This document shows, in pieces, positions 28,993 through 39,943 of a stretch of DNA of 64,000 nucleotides; positions within the stretch are counted from its first letter, which is position 1, and each line of letters starts with the position of its first letter. The position numbers and the translations under genes are program-made. The DNA comes from Citrobacter youngae ATCC 29220 (GTDB taxonomy: Bacteria; Pseudomonadota; Gammaproteobacteria; Enterobacterales; Enterobacteriaceae): contig NZ_GG730299.1 of NCBI RefSeq assembly GCF_000155975.1, positions 372,305 through 436,304 of the forward strand, given 5' to 3'. The notes beneath the pieces were generated by a model, which had not been told where the DNA came from, did no database searches, and saw nothing but the letters and a program-made list of their open reading frames with translations.

Positions 28993-29016
28993 ATTTTTGG
29001 TCGGCACGAGAGGATT
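28993..29016. repeat. attR: right 24-bp direct repeat, inside proL
   Basis: Identical to 15047-15070. It covers the T-arm side of the acceptor stem and the CCA end of tRNA-Pro, so integration restores the tRNA 3' end. Confidence 0.92.
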
Positions 29017-29074
29017 TGAACCTCCGACCCCCGACACCCCATGACGGTGCGCTACCAGGCTGCGCTACGTGCCG
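28998..29074 (-). tRNA. proL: tRNA-Pro(GGG)
   Basis: A 77-nt tRNA reading leftward. Acceptor stem CGGCACG pairs with CGTGCCG, the T loop is GGTTCAAAT, the anticodon loop is ATGGGGT with GGG at its centre, and CCA is encoded. Its 3' end is the island integration site. A plausible promoter upstream is TTGCAT (29112-29117) - 16 bp - TAGTAT (29090-29095). Confidence 0.97.
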
Positions 29075-29089
29075 ACGCTATGGCTGACA

Positions 29090-29117
29090 ATACTACTGCT
29101 TTCCACCGCGAATGCAA
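29090..29117 (-). promoter_or_regulatory. Predicted proL promoter
   Basis: On the minus strand a -35 TTGCAT and a -10 TAGTAT are separated by 16 bp, about 16 bases before the mature tRNA 5' end. By inspection only. Confidence 0.5.
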
Positions 29118-29126
29118 GAGGATGGC

Positions 29127-29159
29127 TTGCTAACTGATTTATAATTAATCAGTTAGCAA
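29127..29159. terminator. Hairpin over the yejM stop codon
   Basis: TTGCTAACTGATT and AATCAGTTAGCAA form a perfect 13-bp stem with a 7-base loop. It overlaps the yejM TGA. There is no clear T-run, so it may be a weak terminator or a 3'-end stabiliser. Confidence 0.5.
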
Positions 29160-30909
29160 TGAATCGTTTCTCATCCGTCAGAACCTGCAGCAGCAGGCTC
29201 AACTGCGGTTTCTGATCTTTTATCTTCTCGCCGTGCAAATTATAGGTGTGATAGTTACCGTTGTTGTTAAGCACCAGCGTCATCTCTGGCGTGGTAATTG
29301 CCAGCGTGCTGCCGTCGGCGGCGGTAACCCAGTAATGGCGGCGGGTCGCATTGAACAAATCCTGGCCCTGTGAGTACTCGTTAGCTGGCGTACTCACATG
29401 GAGCAGACGCTGCATGAGCGTTGTCATCAGGTCAGTATGATCGGTCAGGCTATTGATGCGCTGGGCAGGCGTTCCCGGCCAGTGAATAATCAGAGGAACC
29501 TGCAGATGGCCGCGCGACCAGGCAAAGTTGTTCTCTTCCTGAGTCAGCGGTACGCCGTGACCCGCGGTAATAATCACCACCGTGTTGTTCAGTTTACCGG
29601 AGTCGCGCAGGGCGCTAAGGATACGGTTAATGTTGGCATCCACATCCTGAGCGGCATTGGCGTAGCGTTTGGCAAAGTTCTTCTGGTTGCTGTCATCCAG
29701 GTTCGTCCCGTTAAAGGAGACCCAGGAGAACCAGCGGTTATCTTCCTGTGCGTAGCGGCCCAGCCAGTTAATCCACTGGCTTGCGGTTTGCTCGTCAGAC
29801 TGCGTTTGCACGCTCGGCATGGAGAAATCTGACAACAGCGCCTGGCGATAAAGCGGGCTGGTAAAGCCGTCTGAGGAGAATAACCCCAACTGATAGCCCT
29901 GCTGGTTCAGCGCCGAGATCAGCGCCGCAGGCGTTCGGGTCGACAAAATGCCGTCCATGTAGCTTGGGGAAACGCCATAGAACAGGCCAAAAATCCCGTT
30001 ATCCGTGGTATTGCCCGTGCTCATATGACGCGTGAAGGAGATATTCTGCCCGGCGAATTCAGCCAGCGCAGGCATCTGTTTTTCAAAACGTGAGTAGTTC
30101 AGGCCGTCTACGGTGATCAGCAGAACGTTCTGGCCGGTTCCCATATCGCGGTAGCGCAGTTCGCTGAGCGGGTACTGCACGGAAACCGCTTCCGGATTTC
30201 CCTGCTCGATCAGGCGGCGTTGATACTCTTGCGCATCCAACAGGCCATGTTTTTCCAGAAACTTACGCGCCGTCATCGGATAGGAGAGCGGTAGGTTCGC
30301 GCGCTGCATGGTAATCGGGCGATAGAAATTGGCATCCGCCCAGATGTACACCACATGCGAGGCGATAAAGGACACGAAGAAGAATGCGGCTAACGGTTTG
30401 GCAAAATGGCGACGACGCGTCAGGCTGCGCAGTTTTTGCCAGCTCCAGGTCGCAAACAGCATTTCGATCAACAGAATAACCGGCACGCTGATAAACATCA
30501 GCTGCCAGTCACGCGCCGCTTCATTCTGATCGGGGTTAATGACCAGTTCCCAGACGATTGGGTTGAGGTGCAGGTGAAAGCGGGTAAAAACTTCGCTGTC
30601 GATTAACAACAGCGTCATGCCCGCCGTCGCCAGGATTGCTGATAAGAATCGCATCAGCCTCTGGGACATGACGATAAACGTCAGGGGAAACAGGATCAGC
30701 AGATAGGCGGCGAACACCAGAAAGCTAAAATGCCCGACAACGCTCAGGTAGGAATAAACACGACCTGCAAGGGTTGTCGGCCAGTCGGCGACAAACAGGT
30801 AACGGCTACCGAGCACCATGGCCAACAGAATGTTGAACAAGGCAAACCAGTGCCCCCAGCTAACCATCTGGGAGACTTTCTCACGGTAGCGCTGACGATG
30901 AGTTACCAT
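29149..30909 (-). CDS. yejM: Inner-membrane cardiolipin/LPS-control protein YejM (PbgA/LapC)
   Basis: A 586-aa protein. Five N-terminal membrane segments (residues about 20-190) are followed by a large periplasmic sulfatase/phosphoethanolamine-transferase-like domain (LLITVDGLNYSRFEKQMPAL; NTVVIITAGHGVPLTQEE). YejM binds LPS and signals to LapB/FtsH to control LpxC stability, and has been linked to cardiolipin trafficking. It is essential in E. coli. It is downstream of yejL in one operon. No defect is seen. Confidence 0.96.
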   Translation of the reverse strand: MVTHRQRYREKVSQMVSWGHWFALFNILLAMVLGSRYLFVADWPTTLAGRVYSYLSVVGHFSFLVFAAYLLILFPLTFIVMSQRLMRFLSAILATAGMTLLLIDSEVFTRFHLHLNPIVWELVINPDQNEAARDWQLMFISVPVILLIEMLFATWSWQKLRSLTRRRHFAKPLAAFFFVSFIASHVVYIWADANFYRPITMQRANLPLSYPMTARKFLEKHGLLDAQEYQRRLIEQGNPEAVSVQYPLSELRYRDMGTGQNVLLITVDGLNYSRFEKQMPALAEFAGQNISFTRHMSTGNTTDNGIFGLFYGVSPSYMDGILSTRTPAALISALNQQGYQLGLFSSDGFTSPLYRQALLSDFSMPSVQTQSDEQTASQWINWLGRYAQEDNRWFSWVSFNGTNLDDSNQKNFAKRYANAAQDVDANINRILSALRDSGKLNNTVVIITAGHGVPLTQEENNFAWSRGHLQVPLIIHWPGTPAQRINSLTDHTDLMTTLMQRLLHVSTPANEYSQGQDLFNATRRHYWVTAADGSTLAITTPEMTLVLNNNGNYHTYNLHGEKIKDQKPQLSLLLQVLTDEKRFIAN

Positions 30910-30940
30910 AAACTGTTGTTCGTTTCCCCGGAGCAGGCTC

Positions 30941-31168
30941 TTAATGCGCTTGGTCGTCGTTTACCGAAGACTGCAATGCGCGGGCAAAAGAGTTGGCAAT
31001 CGCCTGGCGCTGGGCCGGTGCGATGCTTGTATTGATAAGGTTAGTCACCATGTTTCCCAATACCATCAGGGAAAGATCGGTCGGCGCCTTATGTTTTTCC
31101 AGTACGTTGAGCATCTCATTCAGCAGTTGTTCAACGTGTTCGTCACTATAGCGGGAAATTTGTGGCAT
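30941..31168 (-). CDS. yejL: UPF0352 family protein YejL
   Basis: A 75-aa helical protein ([20 protein letters not shown]), full length for the UPF0352 family. Function is unknown. It lies 31 bases upstream of yejM on the same strand and diverges from yejK. Confidence 0.95.
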   Translation of the reverse strand: MPQISRYSDEHVEQLLNEMLNVLEKHKAPTDLSLMVLGNMVTNLINTSIAPAQRQAIANSFARALQSSVNDDQAH

Positions 31169-31302
31169 AAATCGAAATCAGTCTGTTCATGAAAGGGCAA
31201 CATATTACCGTACAGACAGTTTTTTTTCTGCTTTTTTATCTTCTATTGCGTCACTGCCCGGCAGGTGGTTGAATACCGCCCGGTCTAAAAGGAGAGTTTA
31301 TC

Positions 31303-32310
31303 ATGAGTCTGGATATCAACCAGATTGCCCTGCACCAGCTTATCAAACGTGATGAGCAAAACCTTGAGCTGGTCTTGCGCGATTCATTACTGGAGCCGAC
31401 AGCGACCGTTGTCGATATGATGGCTGAGCTGCATCGGGTATATAGCGCCAAGAACAAAGCCTATGGCCTGTTTAGCGAAGAGAGCGAACTGGCGCAAACC
31501 CTGCGTTTGCAGCGTCAGGGCGAAGAAGATTTTCTGGCTTTTAGTCGTGCTGCGACAGGGCGCTTGCGGGACGAACTGGCGAAATATCCTTTTGCCGACG
31601 GCGGCATTGTTCTGTTCTGCCATTACCGCTATCTGGCGGTCGAGTATCTGTTGGTGGCCGTGCTGAACAATTTAAGCAGTATGCGCGTCAATGAAAATCT
31701 GGATATCAACCCGACGCACTACCTGGATATCAATCATGCGGATATCGTGGCGCGTATTGATTTAACCGAGTGGGAAACCAACCCGGAGTCCACGCGTTAT
31801 CTGACGTTCCTGAAAGGGCGGGTAGGGCGCAAAGTTGCCGACTTCTTCATGGACTTCCTCGGTGCCAGCGAAGGTCTGAACGCCAAAGCGCAAAACCGTG
31901 GTCTGCTGCAGGCGGTCGATGACTTTACCAATGAGGCGCAACTCGATAAAGCCGAGCGCCAGAACGTGCGTCAGCAGGTGTACAGCTACTGCAACGAGCA
32001 GCTACAGGCCGGTGAAGAAATTGAGCTGGAATCGCTGTCTAAAGAGCTTTCCGGCGTGAGTGAAGTCAGCTTCAGCGAATTCGCTGCTGATAAAGGGTAT
32101 GAGCTGGAAGAGAGCTTTCCGGCGGATCGCAGTACGCTGCGCCAATTAACCAAATTCGCCGGCAGCGGCGGTGGGTTAACCATCAATTTTGACGCCATGC
32201 TGCTGGGCGAGCGTATTTTCTGGGATCCGGCTACCGATACCCTGACCATCAAAGGTACGCCGCCGAACCTGCGCGACCAGCTACAGCGCCGCACGTCAGG
32301 CGGGAAGTAA
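31303..32310 (+). CDS. yejK: Nucleoid-associated protein YejK (NdpA)
   Basis: A 335-aa cytoplasmic protein starting [20 protein letters not shown], normal for the family. YejK associates with the nucleoid and has been reported to interact with type II topoisomerases. ATG 31303 follows AGGAG. It is followed by a REP and the shared terminator with rplY. Confidence 0.96.
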   Translation: MSLDINQIALHQLIKRDEQNLELVLRDSLLEPTATVVDMMAELHRVYSAKNKAYGLFSEESELAQTLRLQRQGEEDFLAFSRAATGRLRDELAKYPFADGGIVLFCHYRYLAVEYLLVAVLNNLSSMRVNENLDINPTHYLDINHADIVARIDLTEWETNPESTRYLTFLKGRVGRKVADFFMDFLGASEGLNAKAQNRGLLQAVDDFTNEAQLDKAERQNVRQQVYSYCNEQLQAGEEIELESLSKELSGVSEVSFSEFAADKGYELEESFPADRSTLRQLTKFAGSGGGLTINFDAMLLGERIFWDPATDTLTIKGTPPNLRDQLQRRTSGGK

Positions 32311-32319
32311 ACCGTGAAT

Positions 32320-32349
32320 GCCGGATGGCGGCGTAAAGCCCTGTCCGGC
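32320..32349. repeat. REP unit after yejK
   Basis: GCCGGATGGCGGCGT to CTGTCCGGC forms a single palindromic unit between the convergent yejK and rplY. Confidence 0.8.
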
Positions 32350-32371
32350 CCACGGATAAACCCCATAAAAA

Positions 32372-32397
32372 AACCCCGCCAGAGCGGGGTTTTCTTC
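32372..32397. terminator. Bidirectional terminator between yejK and rplY
   Basis: AACCCCGC-CAGA-GCGGGGTT, with A-run before and T-run after, so it works as a Rho-independent terminator for both converging genes. Confidence 0.9.
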
Positions 32398-32410
32398 AAC
32401 TTCCAGGCGA

Positions 32411-32695
<285 letters not shown>

Positions 32696-32819
32696 TTAAA
32701 TCTCTCTTTAATAATTCCTGCTACAGGCGACCCAGCAACAGGTAAGTGATCTGCTTTGCGTATGCAAAAGCGGGCGAGATTCTATACTCAAACGGCTGGT
32801 ACATCAATCAAAAGTACAA

Positions 32820-34580
32820 TTAACCGCGTAATTCATGTGCCCGGCGAAAGCGACCTTCATAATCGAAGACCTTTTCACGCACCTGCCAGTACTGACCTTT
32901 CATGCGCGCAACGACGAAATCAGGATGGCGTAACAGCGCCTGCTGGGCGAGGATATCGGCGGCGGTTATCCAGCGTAAGGGAATGCCGGGAGTGCGGGTG
33001 TGTGGGCGAATAAACAGTTGTTCGAATGCCGTACGCTGCGCGGGAGTGTGCAGGCGAAAGCGTTCGCTGACGTCGGCGCCATCTTCATCGTAGTAGGTAA
33101 TTTTTAGCCATTCGCCTTTCTCATCCTGGCCATTTTGTAACACCATGCCGCTACAGCGCAGGACCAGCGCATCTTTTAGCCTCAACGCCGCTTTCAGCAT
33201 GTCATCCGGGTCGACCAGCACCGTATCGCATTCACGGCAGCGGCGGGCAGCAATGTCATTTTCCGCGTTGCACTGCGGACAATTTTTAAAACGGAAACGG
33301 AAGTCGCACTGTTCGCGATGACCGTCATCATCTTCAAACCATCCCTGGCAGCGGCGGCCAAAGTGTTCGATCAGCGTGCCGTCAGCCGTTGTTTTGCCCC
33401 AGAAGGTATTCGCAAATCCGCAGGCGGGACAGAAAACCTGCACCGGCACGTTGTCGCTTTTTCCCTTCGGCGCGCCCACTTCCGGGGCGTACAGGTCATG
33501 GGGATTACCCGCGTAATCGAGGATCAGACAGTCGGTTTTACCCGGGGCCAGGCGCAGCCCGCGACCGACAATTTGTTGGTACAGGCTCACTGACTCCGTC
33601 GGGCGCAGAATGGCAATGAGGTCGACGTGCGGGGCATCGAAGCCGGTGGTTAACACCGACACATTCACCAGATAGCGAAAGCGCTGGGCTTTGAACTCCT
33701 CAATCAGCACGTCACGCTCAGCACCTGGCGTGTCTCCGGTGATAAGCGCGGCATCGTCTGCGGGCAGCAGGCCCAGAATCTCTTTGGCGTGTTCAACGGT
33801 GGCGGCGAAAATCATCACCCCTTTGCGCGTCTGGGCAAACTCGACGATCTGACTGATGATATGCGGCGTGATTCGCTGCTGCTTTTTTAATTCCCGATTA
33901 AGGTCTGCCTCGCTGAACAGGCCGTTACTCTGCGCCTGCAGGCGGCTGAAGTCATACTGCACGACCGGCATGTCGAGGCGTTCCGGCGGCGTCAGGTAGC
34001 CGTGTTTGATCATGTAGCGCAGCGGTAATTCATAAATGCAGTCGCGAAACAGCGCTTTTTCATCGCCACGTACCATCCCGTGATAATGAAAATGATAAAT
34101 CCAGCCCTTGCCCAAACGAAAAGGGGTAGCGGTAAGCCCAAGCAGACGTAAATGGGGATTTAGGTTGGTCAGGTGAGTGAGGATTTGCTGATACTGACTC
34201 TCTTCATCATCGCCAATGCGATGGCATTCGTCGACGATAAGCAGCGAGAACTCTCCCTGAAAGGCGTCCAGATTACGCGCCACCGACTGTACGCTGCCAA
34301 ATACCACTTTTCCGTGGCTCTCTTTACGCTTCAGACCGGCGGCAAAAATATCGGCTTCCAGCCCCAGCGCGCAATATTTGGCGTAGTTTTGCGCGACCAG
34401 CTCTTTGACGTGCGCCAGTACCAGTACGCGACCACGCGCCACGCGGGCCAGTTCGGCAATCACCAGGCTTTTGCCCGCGCCGGTTGGCAGGACGATAACC
34501 GCTGGCGTGCGGTGGTGACGAAAATGGTTGAGCGTGGCATCCACGGCTTCTTTTTGGTACGGGCGAAGAGTAAAAATCAT
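32820..34580 (-). CDS. radD: DNA-repair DEAD/H-box-type ATPase RadD (YejH)
   Basis: A 586-aa superfamily 2 helicase-like ATPase. Walker A lies in LPTGAGKS (Lys37), DEAH-like box in [12 protein letters not shown], and motif VI in [13 protein letters not shown]. The C-terminal part has zinc-binding Cys pairs (CPACGF and [18 protein letters not shown]). RadD acts in double-strand-break and post-replication repair with RecA and SSB. The frame is open upstream to 34733, but family members start MIFTLRPYQ, so ATG 34580 is used. Divergent from rsuA. Confidence 0.95.
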   Translation of the reverse strand: MIFTLRPYQKEAVDATLNHFRHHRTPAVIVLPTGAGKSLVIAELARVARGRVLVLAHVKELVAQNYAKYCALGLEADIFAAGLKRKESHGKVVFGSVQSVARNLDAFQGEFSLLIVDECHRIGDDEESQYQQILTHLTNLNPHLRLLGLTATPFRLGKGWIYHFHYHGMVRGDEKALFRDCIYELPLRYMIKHGYLTPPERLDMPVVQYDFSRLQAQSNGLFSEADLNRELKKQQRITPHIISQIVEFAQTRKGVMIFAATVEHAKEILGLLPADDAALITGDTPGAERDVLIEEFKAQRFRYLVNVSVLTTGFDAPHVDLIAILRPTESVSLYQQIVGRGLRLAPGKTDCLILDYAGNPHDLYAPEVGAPKGKSDNVPVQVFCPACGFANTFWGKTTADGTLIEHFGRRCQGWFEDDDGHREQCDFRFRFKNCPQCNAENDIAARRCRECDTVLVDPDDMLKAALRLKDALVLRCSGMVLQNGQDEKGEWLKITYYDEDGADVSERFRLHTPAQRTAFEQLFIRPHTRTPGIPLRWITAADILAQQALLRHPDFVVARMKGQYWQVREKVFDYEGRFRRAHELRG

Positions 34581-34731
34581 GGGCTCACTAAGATAATCAA
34601 TAACCAGGTATAGTATGCCATGAATCATTTCCCTTGAGGGATGGTGTAACACCGCTATACTGGGCGGATAACAGTCCCACTTTTCGGGCGCAAACCCGCT
34701 TCTCGTATTTTTACAGGCAAAAATCACACTC

Positions 34732-35439
34732 ATGCGACTTGATAAATTTATCGCTCAGCAACTCGGCGTCAGCCGCGCTATTGCCGGGCGTGAAATCCGT
34801 GCTAACCGCGTTACCGTCGACGGTGAAATCGTTAAAAACAGCGCCTTTAAGCTGCTGCCAGAACACGACGTTGAATATGACGGCAATTCCCTGATTCAAC
34901 AAAATGGCCCGCGCTATTTTATGCTGAATAAGCCTCAGGGCTATGTTTGCTCAACGGATGACCCCGATCACCCGACGGTGCTCTATTTCCTTGATGAGCC
35001 GGTGGCCTACAAACTGCATGCAGCAGGGCGTCTGGATATCGACACCACCGGACTGGTGCTGATGACCGATGATGGCCAATGGTCGCATCGCATCACTTCG
35101 CCACGTCACCATTGTGAGAAAACCTATCTGGTGACGCTGGAGTCGCCGGTGGCGGAAGATACCGCCGAACAGTTTGCTCGCGGCGTACAACTGCATAACG
35201 AGAAAGATCTGACGAAGCCAGCCGTGCTGGAAGTCATTACGCCGACTCAGGTGCGATTGACCATCAGCGAAGGACGCTACCATCAGGTGAAACGGATGTT
35301 TGCCGCCGTGGGTAACCACGTTGTTGAACTGCACCGTGAACGGATCGGCGCCATTAAGCTCGATGATGATCTTGAGCCTGGCGAATACCGTCCATTAACT
35401 GAAGAAGAAATTGCCAGCGTTAACTTAACCCCGCGTTAA
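34732..35439 (+). CDS. rsuA: 16S rRNA pseudouridine(516) synthase RsuA
   Basis: A 235-aa protein with an N-terminal S4 RNA-binding domain ([20 protein letters not shown]) and the pseudouridine synthase core, with catalytic Asp in [16 protein letters not shown]. It modifies U516 of 16S rRNA. Four residues longer than the E. coli protein at the C-terminus. It is followed 15 bases later by bcr. Confidence 0.97.
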   Translation: MRLDKFIAQQLGVSRAIAGREIRANRVTVDGEIVKNSAFKLLPEHDVEYDGNSLIQQNGPRYFMLNKPQGYVCSTDDPDHPTVLYFLDEPVAYKLHAAGRLDIDTTGLVLMTDDGQWSHRITSPRHHCEKTYLVTLESPVAEDTAEQFARGVQLHNEKDLTKPAVLEVITPTQVRLTISEGRYHQVKRMFAAVGNHVVELHRERIGAIKLDDDLEPGEYRPLTEEEIASVNLTPR

Positions 35440-35454
35440 TCTCAGGAGCTAAAT

Positions 35455-36645
35455 GTGACCACCCGGCAGAATTCGTCAATTGCCATAGTCTTTATCCTTG
35501 GCTTGTTAGCCATGCTGATGCCGTTGTCGATTGATATGTATCTTCCGGCGCTGCCTGTTATCTCTGAACAGTTTGGTGTGCCTGCGGGTAGCGCGCAGAT
35601 GACCCTCAGTACCTATATTCTGGGGTTTGCGGTGGGTCAGTTGCTGTATGGGCCAATGGCAGACAGCATTGGGCGTAAACCGGTAATACTGGGCGGAACG
35701 CTGGTGTTTGCGGCGGCGGCAGTTGCCTGCGCGCTGGCGCAAACTATCGATCAACTGATCGTGATGCGTTTCTTCCACGGCCTGGCGGCTGCGGCGGCGA
35801 GCGTGGTTATCAATGCCCTGATGCGCGATATCTATCCGAAGGAAGAGTTTTCGCGCATGATGTCATTCGTCATGTTGGTCACCACGATCGCGCCATTGCT
35901 GGCCCCGATTGTCGGTGGCTGGGTGCTGGTATGGCTGAGCTGGCACTATATCTTTTGGATCCTCGCCGTGGCGGCCATTCTGGCTTCAGTGATGATCTTT
36001 ACGCTGATCAAAGAAACGTTGCCTGTAGAGCGTCGCCAGCCGTTTCGCTTGCGCACAACCTTGGGTAACTTTGCCTCGTTGTTTCGTCACAAGCGCGTGT
36101 TGAGCTATATGCTGGCCAGCGGGTTCAGCTTTGCCGGAATGTTTTCGTTTCTGAGCGCCGGGCCTTTCGTCTACATTGAGATCAACCATGTTTCACCACA
36201 GCATTTCGGTTACTACTTCGCGCTGAATATTGTTTTCCTGTTCGTGATGACCATTATCAACAGCCGCTTTGTTCGCCGGGTTGGGGCATTGAATATGTTC
36301 CGTGCCGGGCTGTGGATCCAGTTCGTGATGGCGGGCTGGATGGTTTTCAGCGCGCTGTTCGGGGTAGGTTTTTGGGCGCTGGTGGTTGGCGTTGCGGCAT
36401 TTGTTGGCTGCGTGTCGATGGTGTCATCCAACGCGATGGCGGTCATCCTGGATGAATTCCCGCACATGGCGGGAACGGCGTCATCTTTGGCCGGGACGTT
36501 CCGTTTTGGCATTGGCGCTATTGTTGGGGCGCTGCTGTCACTGGCGACCTTTAACTCGGCCTGGCCAATGATTTGGTCGATAGCGTTTTGCGCCACCAGT
36601 TCAATTCTCTTCTATCTTTACGCCAGCCGCGCCAAAAAACGGTGA
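35455..36645 (+). CDS. bcr: Bicyclomycin/sulfonamide-type MFS drug efflux protein Bcr
   Basis: A 396-aa major facilitator protein with 12 hydrophobic segments and motif [12 protein letters not shown]. It starts with GTG after CAGGAG. The family exports bicyclomycin, some sulfonamides and dipeptides. Probably in one operon with rsuA. Confidence 0.95.
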   Translation: MTTRQNSSIAIVFILGLLAMLMPLSIDMYLPALPVISEQFGVPAGSAQMTLSTYILGFAVGQLLYGPMADSIGRKPVILGGTLVFAAAAVACALAQTIDQLIVMRFFHGLAAAAASVVINALMRDIYPKEEFSRMMSFVMLVTTIAPLLAPIVGGWVLVWLSWHYIFWILAVAAILASVMIFTLIKETLPVERRQPFRLRTTLGNFASLFRHKRVLSYMLASGFSFAGMFSFLSAGPFVYIEINHVSPQHFGYYFALNIVFLFVMTIINSRFVRRVGALNMFRAGLWIQFVMAGWMVFSALFGVGFWALVVGVAAFVGCVSMVSSNAMAVILDEFPHMAGTASSLAGTFRFGIGAIVGALLSLATFNSAWPMIWSIAFCATSSILFYLYASRAKKR

Positions 36646-36981
36646 TCTATTACACAACCTGGAGGTCATAAGGCCTCCAGAGTTGATGTATATCAACCGC
36701 AAATCTATCAATTCTCCTGCTTATGTTTATTTTATGTAAAATCAATTTATGTAAAAAGTCACATCATTGTAGTTAAAAAGGTTGAGTTAGATCGCAGAAA
36801 CGAGTACATATAGCCCGGAAATTTGCCAGAACCATTGAATAAATTTAAATACCGAGTTCGGAAAACGGCATATGGACAGGGTGTAAACGTTTTCGAACTG
36901 TTTAAAGACGTATTGTCAATGATGTGTTAATATTGATGTAAAATAATTGTGAAGTGATTGTACTTCCAGGGAAAGAAAGTG
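36646..36981. other. Regulatory region upstream of yejG
   Basis: A hairpin CTGGAGG / CCTCCAG (36659-36681) just after bcr may end bcr transcription, although no T-run follows. A perfect FNR box follows directly. The rest is AT-rich and should contain the yejG promoter. Confidence 0.5.
36683..36696. promoter_or_regulatory. Perfect FNR box between bcr and yejG
   Basis: TTGAT-GTAT-ATCAA is an exact match to the FNR consensus TTGATNNNNATCAA. It lies 286 bases before the yejG start and just behind bcr. Confidence 0.65.
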
Positions 36982-37323
36982 ATGACATTACAACTCTCAA
37001 TCGTTCATCGTCTGCCGCAGTGCTATCGTTGGTCGGTGGGTTTTGCAGGTTCTAAAGTTGAACCGATTCCGCAGAACGGCCAGAGCAATGAGAACAGTCT
37101 GGTGGCGCTCAAATTGCTCAGCCCGGATGGCGATAGCGCATGGTCAGTCATGCATAAACTCAGCCAGGCCCTCAGTGATATTGAGGTTCCTTGTTCCGTT
37201 CTGGAATGCGAAGGGGAGCCGTGCCTGTTTGTGAATCGTCAGGATGAGTTTGCTGCGACCTGCAGACTGAAAAACTTTGGCGTGGCTATCGCAGAACCTT
37301 TTTCAAACAACAATCCATTTTGA
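36982..37323 (+). CDS. yejG: Conserved protein YejG
   Basis: A 113-aa protein ([20 protein letters not shown]) matching the E. coli YejG pattern over its full length. Small cytoplasmic protein of uncertain function. A GTG three bases upstream is an alternative start. Its stop is 3 bases from the converging yejF stop. Confidence 0.93.
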   Translation: MTLQLSIVHRLPQCYRWSVGFAGSKVEPIPQNGQSNENSLVALKLLSPDGDSAWSVMHKLSQALSDIEVPCSVLECEGEPCLFVNRQDEFAATCRLKNFGVAIAEPFSNNNPF

Positions 37324-37326
37324 GCG

Positions 37327-38916
37327 TCAGCTTAGCGCGAGCAGTTGACGCGTATAGGCCTGTTGTGGCGCGTTAAAGACGTGCTCACATTGCCCCTGTT
37401 CCACAACCTCTCCCTGCCTTAGTACAATAACCTGATGGCATAACGCGCGTACGACATGCAAATCATGGCTGATAAAAATATAGGCCAGGTGATGCTTTTG
37501 CTGTAATGACTTTAGCAGCATCAGGATTTGCGCCTGTACGGTCCTGTCGAGAGAGGATGTTGGTTCATCCAGAACGATCAGCGAAGGCTTGAGAATTAAT
37601 GCCCTCGCAATGGCTATGCGTTGGCGCTGACCGCCGGAAAACTCCGCCGGGTAACGATGCCGCGTTTCGCTATCCAGTCCCACCTCCGTCATTACCGCTT
37701 TTACCTGCGCTTCGCGCTGTTCGGCTGACAGGGTCGGCTGATGAACGCGCAGCCCCTCCTCAATAATCTGCAGCACGCTCAAGCGCGGGTTTAACGAGGA
37801 GTTAGGATCCTGAAATACCACCTGAATGCGGTGACGTACGGGTAACAGCTGGCGACGATTTAAGGTATGCAGCGCCAGACCATCGAACACAATGCTTCCC
37901 TGAGAGGTGATTAACCTCAGCAGCGCCAGTCCGGTGGTGCTTTTCCCGGAACCTGACTCACCGACCAGCCCCAGCGTTTCACCGGGGCGCAGGGAAAAAC
38001 TGACGTCGTTAACCACCACATTATGGTCCACGACACGCTTAAGGATACCTTTGCGGACAGGGAAGGCGACGCGGAGTTTTTCCACTTCCAGCAGCGGCTT
38101 TTGCCCTACGGGTAAGGGGACCGGGTCACCGGAAGGTTCGCTGTTTAACAATTTCTGCGTGTAAGGATGCGAGGGCGCAGAGAACAGCTGTGCGGCATGA
38201 TTTTGCTCAACGCACTGGCCGTTTTGCATGACCGCCACGGTATCGGCCAGCTTTTTCACAATGCTGAGGTTATGGGTGATGAACAGTAATCCCATATTCA
38301 GCTCGCGCTGTAACTCCCGCAGCAGTTGCAGGATCTGCGCCTGGACGGAGACATCCAGCGCGGTGGTGGGTTCATCGGCAATAAGCAGCTCTGGACGCGT
38401 CAGCAGCGCCATGGCGATCATCACGCGTTGGCGCTCACCGCCGGACAGCTGATGCGGGTAGTCGGCAAGACGTTTGGCCGCCTGACGAATGCCGACGCGA
38501 TCCAGGCAGGTCAGAATTTCTGCCCGGGCGGCCTCCCGACGCATTCCCCGATGCAGCGACAGCACCTCGTAAAGCTGTTTTTCCAGGTTGTGGAGCGGGT
38601 TCAGTGACACCATCGGCTCCTGGAAAATCATGGCGATTTTATTCCCTCGTACGCCGCGAAGCGTCTGCTCGTCGGCGTGAAGCAATGATTCACCATGAAA
38701 ACGAATATCACCGCCAAGGTAGACTGCGGGAGGGGATGGTAATAAGCGCAGAATAGAAAGCGCGGTCACACTTTTCCCCGAGCCAGATTCACCCACCAGC
38801 GCCAGCGTTTGCCCGGCATCAACACGCAATGAGACGGCGTTGACCACGGTCCGCACGGTCTCTTGCTGGCGAAAACCTACCGATAAATTCTCAATCGTTA
38901 ACAGAGGTTGCGTCAT
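37327..38916 (-). CDS. yejF: Microcin C/oligopeptide ABC transporter ATP-binding protein YejF
   Basis: A 529-aa double ATPase. Each half has Walker A GESGSGKS, a signature (LSGGERQR and FSGGQRQR) and Walker B (LLIADEP and LIVLDEP). It powers YejBE for peptide uptake, including microcin C in E. coli. The frame is open to 38964, but the family start MTQPLL fits ATG 38916. It follows yejE with a one-base gap. Confidence 0.96.
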   Translation of the reverse strand: MTQPLLTIENLSVGFRQQETVRTVVNAVSLRVDAGQTLALVGESGSGKSVTALSILRLLPSPPAVYLGGDIRFHGESLLHADEQTLRGVRGNKIAMIFQEPMVSLNPLHNLEKQLYEVLSLHRGMRREAARAEILTCLDRVGIRQAAKRLADYPHQLSGGERQRVMIAMALLTRPELLIADEPTTALDVSVQAQILQLLRELQRELNMGLLFITHNLSIVKKLADTVAVMQNGQCVEQNHAAQLFSAPSHPYTQKLLNSEPSGDPVPLPVGQKPLLEVEKLRVAFPVRKGILKRVVDHNVVVNDVSFSLRPGETLGLVGESGSGKSTTGLALLRLITSQGSIVFDGLALHTLNRRQLLPVRHRIQVVFQDPNSSLNPRLSVLQIIEEGLRVHQPTLSAEQREAQVKAVMTEVGLDSETRHRYPAEFSGGQRQRIAIARALILKPSLIVLDEPTSSLDRTVQAQILMLLKSLQQKHHLAYIFISHDLHVVRALCHQVIVLRQGEVVEQGQCEHVFNAPQQAYTRQLLALS

Positions 38917-38917
38917 T

Positions 38918-39943
38918 TTAAATCGCCTTGTTGGGGTCGAACGCGTCGCGCACCGCTTCACCAATAAAGATCAGTAGCGATAATAGCAGCGCAACGGAGA
39001 TGAACGCGGTGATCCCAAGCCATGGCGCCTGCAGGTTATTTTTACCTTGTAACAGGAGTTCTCCCAACGAGGGCGACCCCAGCGGTAAGCCGAATCCAAG
39101 AAAATCCAGCGAGGTCAGGGTGGTGATCGAGGCGCATAAAATAAAGGGTAAAAAGGTCAGGGCGGCGACCATCGCATTCGGTAGCATATGGCGCAGAATA
39201 ATATTGCGGTCGCTTACGCCGAGCGCCTGAGCGGCACGAATGTAATCAAAGTTTCGCGTACGCAAAAATTCCGCGCGCACTACGCCAACCAGACTCATCC
39301 AGCCAAACAGCACGGTAATGCCCAGCAGCCACCAGAAGTTAGGCTGAACCACGCTCGACAGCAGAATGATCAGAAACAGCGTTGGCATACCTGACCACAC
39401 CTCAATGAATCGCTGTCCCCACAGGTCCACCTTGCCGCCATAATAGCCCTGAATGGCGCCAGCCATGATGCCCATCACGCTGGAACACAGGGTCAGCATT
39501 AAACCAAACAGGACCGAGATCCGCGTGCCGTAGAGGATACGCGCCAGCACGTCGCCGCCGTTGGCGTCGGTCCCCAGCCAGTTTTGTGCCGAAGGTGGGG
39601 AAGGGAAGGGTTTGTCGGTGGCGAAGTTAATGCTGGTGGCGCCAAAGCGTATTGGCGCCCACAGGATCCACCCCTGCTTTTCCAGGCGCTGTTGTAGCCA
39701 CGGATCCTGGTAATCAGCTTTGGTCGCCAGCGGGCCGCCGAAGTCGCTTTCACTGTAGTTTTTGAACAGCGGGAAATACCAGCTATTGTCGTAGCGCACC
39801 AGCAGCGGCTTATCATTGGCAATGAGTTCGGAACACAGGCTAAGTCCAAACAGCGCCAGAAAAATCCACAGCGACCAGTAGCCGCGGCGATTATGGCGGA
39901 AACGCGCCCAGCGAGCCTGATTGACGGGGCTTAATCGCGACAT
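38918..39943 (-). CDS. yejE: Peptide ABC transporter permease YejE
   Basis: A 341-aa inner-membrane permease of the DppC/OppC type. The EAA-like loop is QALGVSDRNIILRHMLPNA, with six C-terminal hydrophobic segments. Third gene of yejABEF. Its start overlaps the yejB stop. Confidence 0.96.
   Translation of the reverse strand: MSRLSPVNQARWARFRHNRRGYWSLWIFLALFGLSLCSELIANDKPLLVRYDNSWYFPLFKNYSESDFGGPLATKADYQDPWLQQRLEKQGWILWAPIRFGATSINFATDKPFPSPPSAQNWLGTDANGGDVLARILYGTRISVLFGLMLTLCSSVMGIMAGAIQGYYGGKVDLWGQRFIEVWSGMPTLFLIILLSSVVQPNFWWLLGITVLFGWMSLVGVVRAEFLRTRNFDYIRAAQALGVSDRNIILRHMLPNAMVAALTFLPFILCASITTLTSLDFLGFGLPLGSPSLGELLLQGKNNLQAPWLGITAFISVALLLSLLIFIGEAVRDAFDPNKAI

Larger units (their letters stand above)
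15047..29016. mobile_element. Integrated P4-type genomic island in tRNA-Pro(GGG)
   Basis: A 13.9-kb element bounded by perfect 24-bp direct repeats, the right copy being the 3' end of proL. It has a P4-type tyrosine integrase beside the tRNA, an AlpA-like small regulator and a primase/helicase-type ATPase: the recombination, control and replication parts of satellite-like elements. No capsid-size, polarity-suppression, terminase or portal genes are visible. It is therefore either a minimal satellite-type island or the remains of one. The middle (18649-24499) is much more AT-rich than both the island backbone and the chromosome, and carries a KAP NTPase and a SIR2 protein, probably defence cargo. 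Confidence 0.92.

Noticed and set aside
15047..29016. Complete P4-like satellite or functional prophage
   Set aside because: No psu, sid, delta, terminase, portal or capsid-type genes are visible; only recombination, regulation and replication parts remain.
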